DNA of 14,876 nt from JBEEJL01 sp043744215 (GTDB lineage Bacteria > Pseudomonadota > Gammaproteobacteria > Burkholderiales > JBEEJL01): contig JAYTVC010000065.1 in NCBI GenBank assembly GCA_043744215.1, positions 1-14,876 on the forward strand, in the 5' to 3' direction. A model generated the notes under the pieces. The model saw nothing but the letters and a program-made list of their open reading frames with translations, was not told where the DNA came from and searched no databases. Position 1 is the stretch's first letter; every line of letters starts with the position of its first letter. This document shows, one piece after another, positions 13,241-14,876 of the stretch. Made by a program: the position numbers and the translations under genes.

Positions 13241-14413
13241 TTAAGGCTGACGTTTCAATCGCATCAACAGCAACACCGCCGCACATAAAAAAATAGTCAG
13301 CGCAGGCAAGGTCCACAGCCCAAAGTTATCCATCGCTGCGCCCGTCATTATCGGGCCGATGATCGTGCCAATGGTGAACGCGATGGAAATTTCGCCCATG
13401 GCAATACTCATATCTTTTTCGTGATTTGCCGCGTGTTCGGTCACGGCGATGATCGCCAGCGTGAGCATGCAGCCTGCCACCACGCCGAGCAAAAATACCG
13501 CCGGCCAATGCAGCAGCGACTGATTCGCCCATAATAATATCGCGCCCGCGATACCGACCAGTGACGCGACCACTGCCGCATAACGCACACCGCGTGCATC
13601 GCTCAACCAACCTAAAGGCGCCGATGAAAGCAAACCGCCTGCACCGAACACGGTCATGACAATAGCCGCTTCTGCCGCGCTGGCACCACCTTTGACTTCA
13701 TACACGGCCAACATGCCGAATAACACGCCGTCAATGAGGCCGGCCAAAAAACCCAATTGCACGCCGATAGAATACTGCGCGTGATGCCACATGACCTTGG
13801 CAAAGTGCGCAATGGAAACCGGTACTGTGAGATTGTTCGTCGGCATAGGTTCATGGGCCCAGAAAAACGGCAGCACGGCACAGGCCGCAAAAAATGCGCT
13901 GGAATAAAATCCCCAATCTGTGGTTACGCCAATCCACGCAATCAAAATCGGCCCGACGGTTTGGCTGATATGAATCAGCGTTTCGTGAATGCCGACGATG
14001 CGCCCGCGCTGCGCGCCGCTGATAATGGAATACAGCCACGACTCATTGCCGATCCAGCGCAGGCCGACGCCGAAACCGATAGCTGCGCTGGCCACGCACC
14101 AGAGCCAAATGGCCGAAGCGGCGATATGCGGCATCATGCATGCGATCACTGCCGTGCCGAGGCAGCCGATTAAAACCATCGTGCGTGCGCTTGTGCGAAA
14201 CATGCCAAACGGCGCGTACAACAAGCCGCCCAGCATACCAACCCATTGCATCGAGCCGACTAAACCAATTTCGGATGCGGAAACATTTTTTGACGCGAGC
14301 CAGATGGACACCAGCGGATAAATGATGCCCATCTGCGACAATTGTGCCAGCGCAGAAACAATATTGAGCGCGATGATGGTTTGCACTAAACGATTTTCAG
14401 AAGCGACTGCCAT
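13241..14413 (-). CDS. Major facilitator superfamily (MFS) transporter
   Basis: This 390-residue integral membrane protein has about 12 hydrophobic segments, the length and pattern of an MFS carrier. The loop between helices 2 and 3 is reduced (YAPFGMFRTSAR, an A-motif position). A large central loop follows AHEPMPTN, and the second half repeats the pattern (APLGWLSDARGVRYAA, the second A-like motif with DARG). RWIGNESWLYS in helix 4 and RGRIVGIHETLIHISQTVGP in helix 5 are similar in position to those of YcaD-type carriers. Substrate is unknown. The ATG overlaps the stop of the upstream FAD-enzyme gene by one base (TGATG), so the two are translated together. This suggests the transporter serves the same process. 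It ends with a short basic tail. Confidence 0.92.
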   Translation of the reverse strand: MAVASENRLVQTIIALNIVSALAQLSQMGIIYPLVSIWLASKNVSASEIGLVGSMQWVGMLGGLLYAPFGMFRTSARTMVLIGCLGTAVIACMMPHIAASAIWLWCVASAAIGFGVGLRWIGNESWLYSIISGAQRGRIVGIHETLIHISQTVGPILIAWIGVTTDWGFYSSAFFAACAVLPFFWAHEPMPTNNLTVPVSIAHFAKVMWHHAQYSIGVQLGFLAGLIDGVLFGMLAVYEVKGGASAAEAAIVMTVFGAGGLLSSAPLGWLSDARGVRYAAVVASLVGIAGAILLWANQSLLHWPAVFLLGVVAGCMLTLAIIAVTEHAANHEKDMSIAMGEISIAFTIGTIIGPIMTGAAMDNFGLWTLPALTIFLCAAVLLLMRLKRQP

Positions 14414-14876
14414 CAGTGCGCTGCCTCTTTCGCCAACATACTCAATGCCACCGCTTCGGCGACCTTGATGCCGTCCACCCCCGCCGACAAAATCCCGCCC
14501 GCGTAACCCGCGCCCTCACCAGCGGGAAACAAACCGCGCGTGTTGAGGCTTTGCAAATCGTCATCATTGCGCGTGATGCGGATCGGCGACGAGGTGCGAG
14601 TTTCCACGCCGGTGAGCACAGCGTCGTGCAGATTAAATCCTTTGATTTGCTTGTCGAAAGCAGGCATCGCTTCGCGGATGGCGTCGATGGCGTAGGCAGG
14701 CAAACAGGGATTCAAATCCCCCAGTAGCACGCCGGGTTTATAGGATGGAATGACCGAGCCCAACTCGCGCGACGCTTTGTTGGCGACAAAATCGCCAACC
14801 AGTTGCGCCGGTGCGTTGTAATTTTTTCCGCCCAACTCATAGGCGCGTTCTTCCCATTGGCGCTGAAACGCCATGC
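14413..14876 (-). CDS. FAD-dependent dehydrogenase, C-terminal part (runs off right edge)
   Basis: Only the last 154 codons are in the window; the frame is open to the right edge, so Met at 14874 is probably internal. The sequence matches the C-terminus of the uncharacterised NAD(P)/FAD-dependent oxidoreductases of COG2509 (about 540 residues). It has FQRQWEERAYELGGKNYNAP near the edge, PGVLLGDLNPCLPAYAIDAI, VETRTSSPIRITRNDDDLQS, and the FAD-contacting GLFPAGEGAGYAGGI followed by a DGIKVAEAVAL helix. It ends four residues after LAKEA in the family manner. The substrate is not known. The stop overlaps the start of the MFS gene by one base, which points to a two-gene operon. Confidence 0.92.
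   Translation of the reverse strand, partial: MAFQRQWEERAYELGGKNYNAPAQLVGDFVANKASRELGSVIPSYKPGVLLGDLNPCLPAYAIDAIREAMPAFDKQIKGFNLHDAVLTGVETRTSSPIRITRNDDDLQSLNTRGLFPAGEGAGYAGGILSAGVDGIKVAEAVALSMLAKEAAH

Overview
The window looks like a chromosomal segment of a Pseudomonadota bacterium, most likely a gammaproteobacterium. MoaE, CorA, SirB1 and MtfA read like their gammaproteobacterial counterparts, and a GTAG-headed REP-like hairpin is present. I cannot name the species. The window holds conserved chromosomal genes on both sides of what I read as a dead integron.

Left part (1-6578). The left edge carries the N-terminal part of a minus-strand lipoprotein gene with a very long Thr-Pro linker. The same DNA read on the plus strand gives a meaningless Val-Gly ORF. 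Next come a DedA membrane protein (plus), a small two-helix channel-like protein (minus), and a compact minus-strand molybdopterin set, mobB-moaD-moaE, in which moaD and moaE together make molybdopterin synthase. corA (Mg2+ transport), a SirB1/TPR protein and the zinc peptidase gene mtfA follow, all on the minus strand. A 290-base gap between sirB1 and mtfA holds REP-like hairpins.

Middle part (about 6590-10860). A minus-strand fragment at 6819-7042 matches the N-terminus of an integron integrase (IntI). It has two in-frame stop codons, two apparent frameshifts and no catalytic domain. Diverging from it, where attI and a cassette promoter would lie, begins a plus-strand array of gene cassettes separated by attC sites. 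Two attC sites are textbook in form (7661-7721, 9532-9603), one is long with a triplicated core (8909-9039), and two look degraded (8132-8286, 10115-10221). The cassettes encode a YcxB-like membrane protein, small unknown proteins, a lipoprotein, a secreted Cys-containing protein and a PhnB-like VOC protein. An AHSA1/SRPBCC gene follows the last, broken attC. With no integrase, the array looks frozen.

Right part (10860-14876). An NTF2-like gene (plus) converges on a PlsB-like acyltransferase gene (minus). A second NTF2-like gene (plus), with a promoter almost touching its start codon, converges on an MFS transporter gene (minus). The MFS gene is translationally coupled to an upstream FAD-dependent dehydrogenase gene that runs off the right edge.

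No tRNA, rRNA, CRISPR array or intact insertion sequence was seen.
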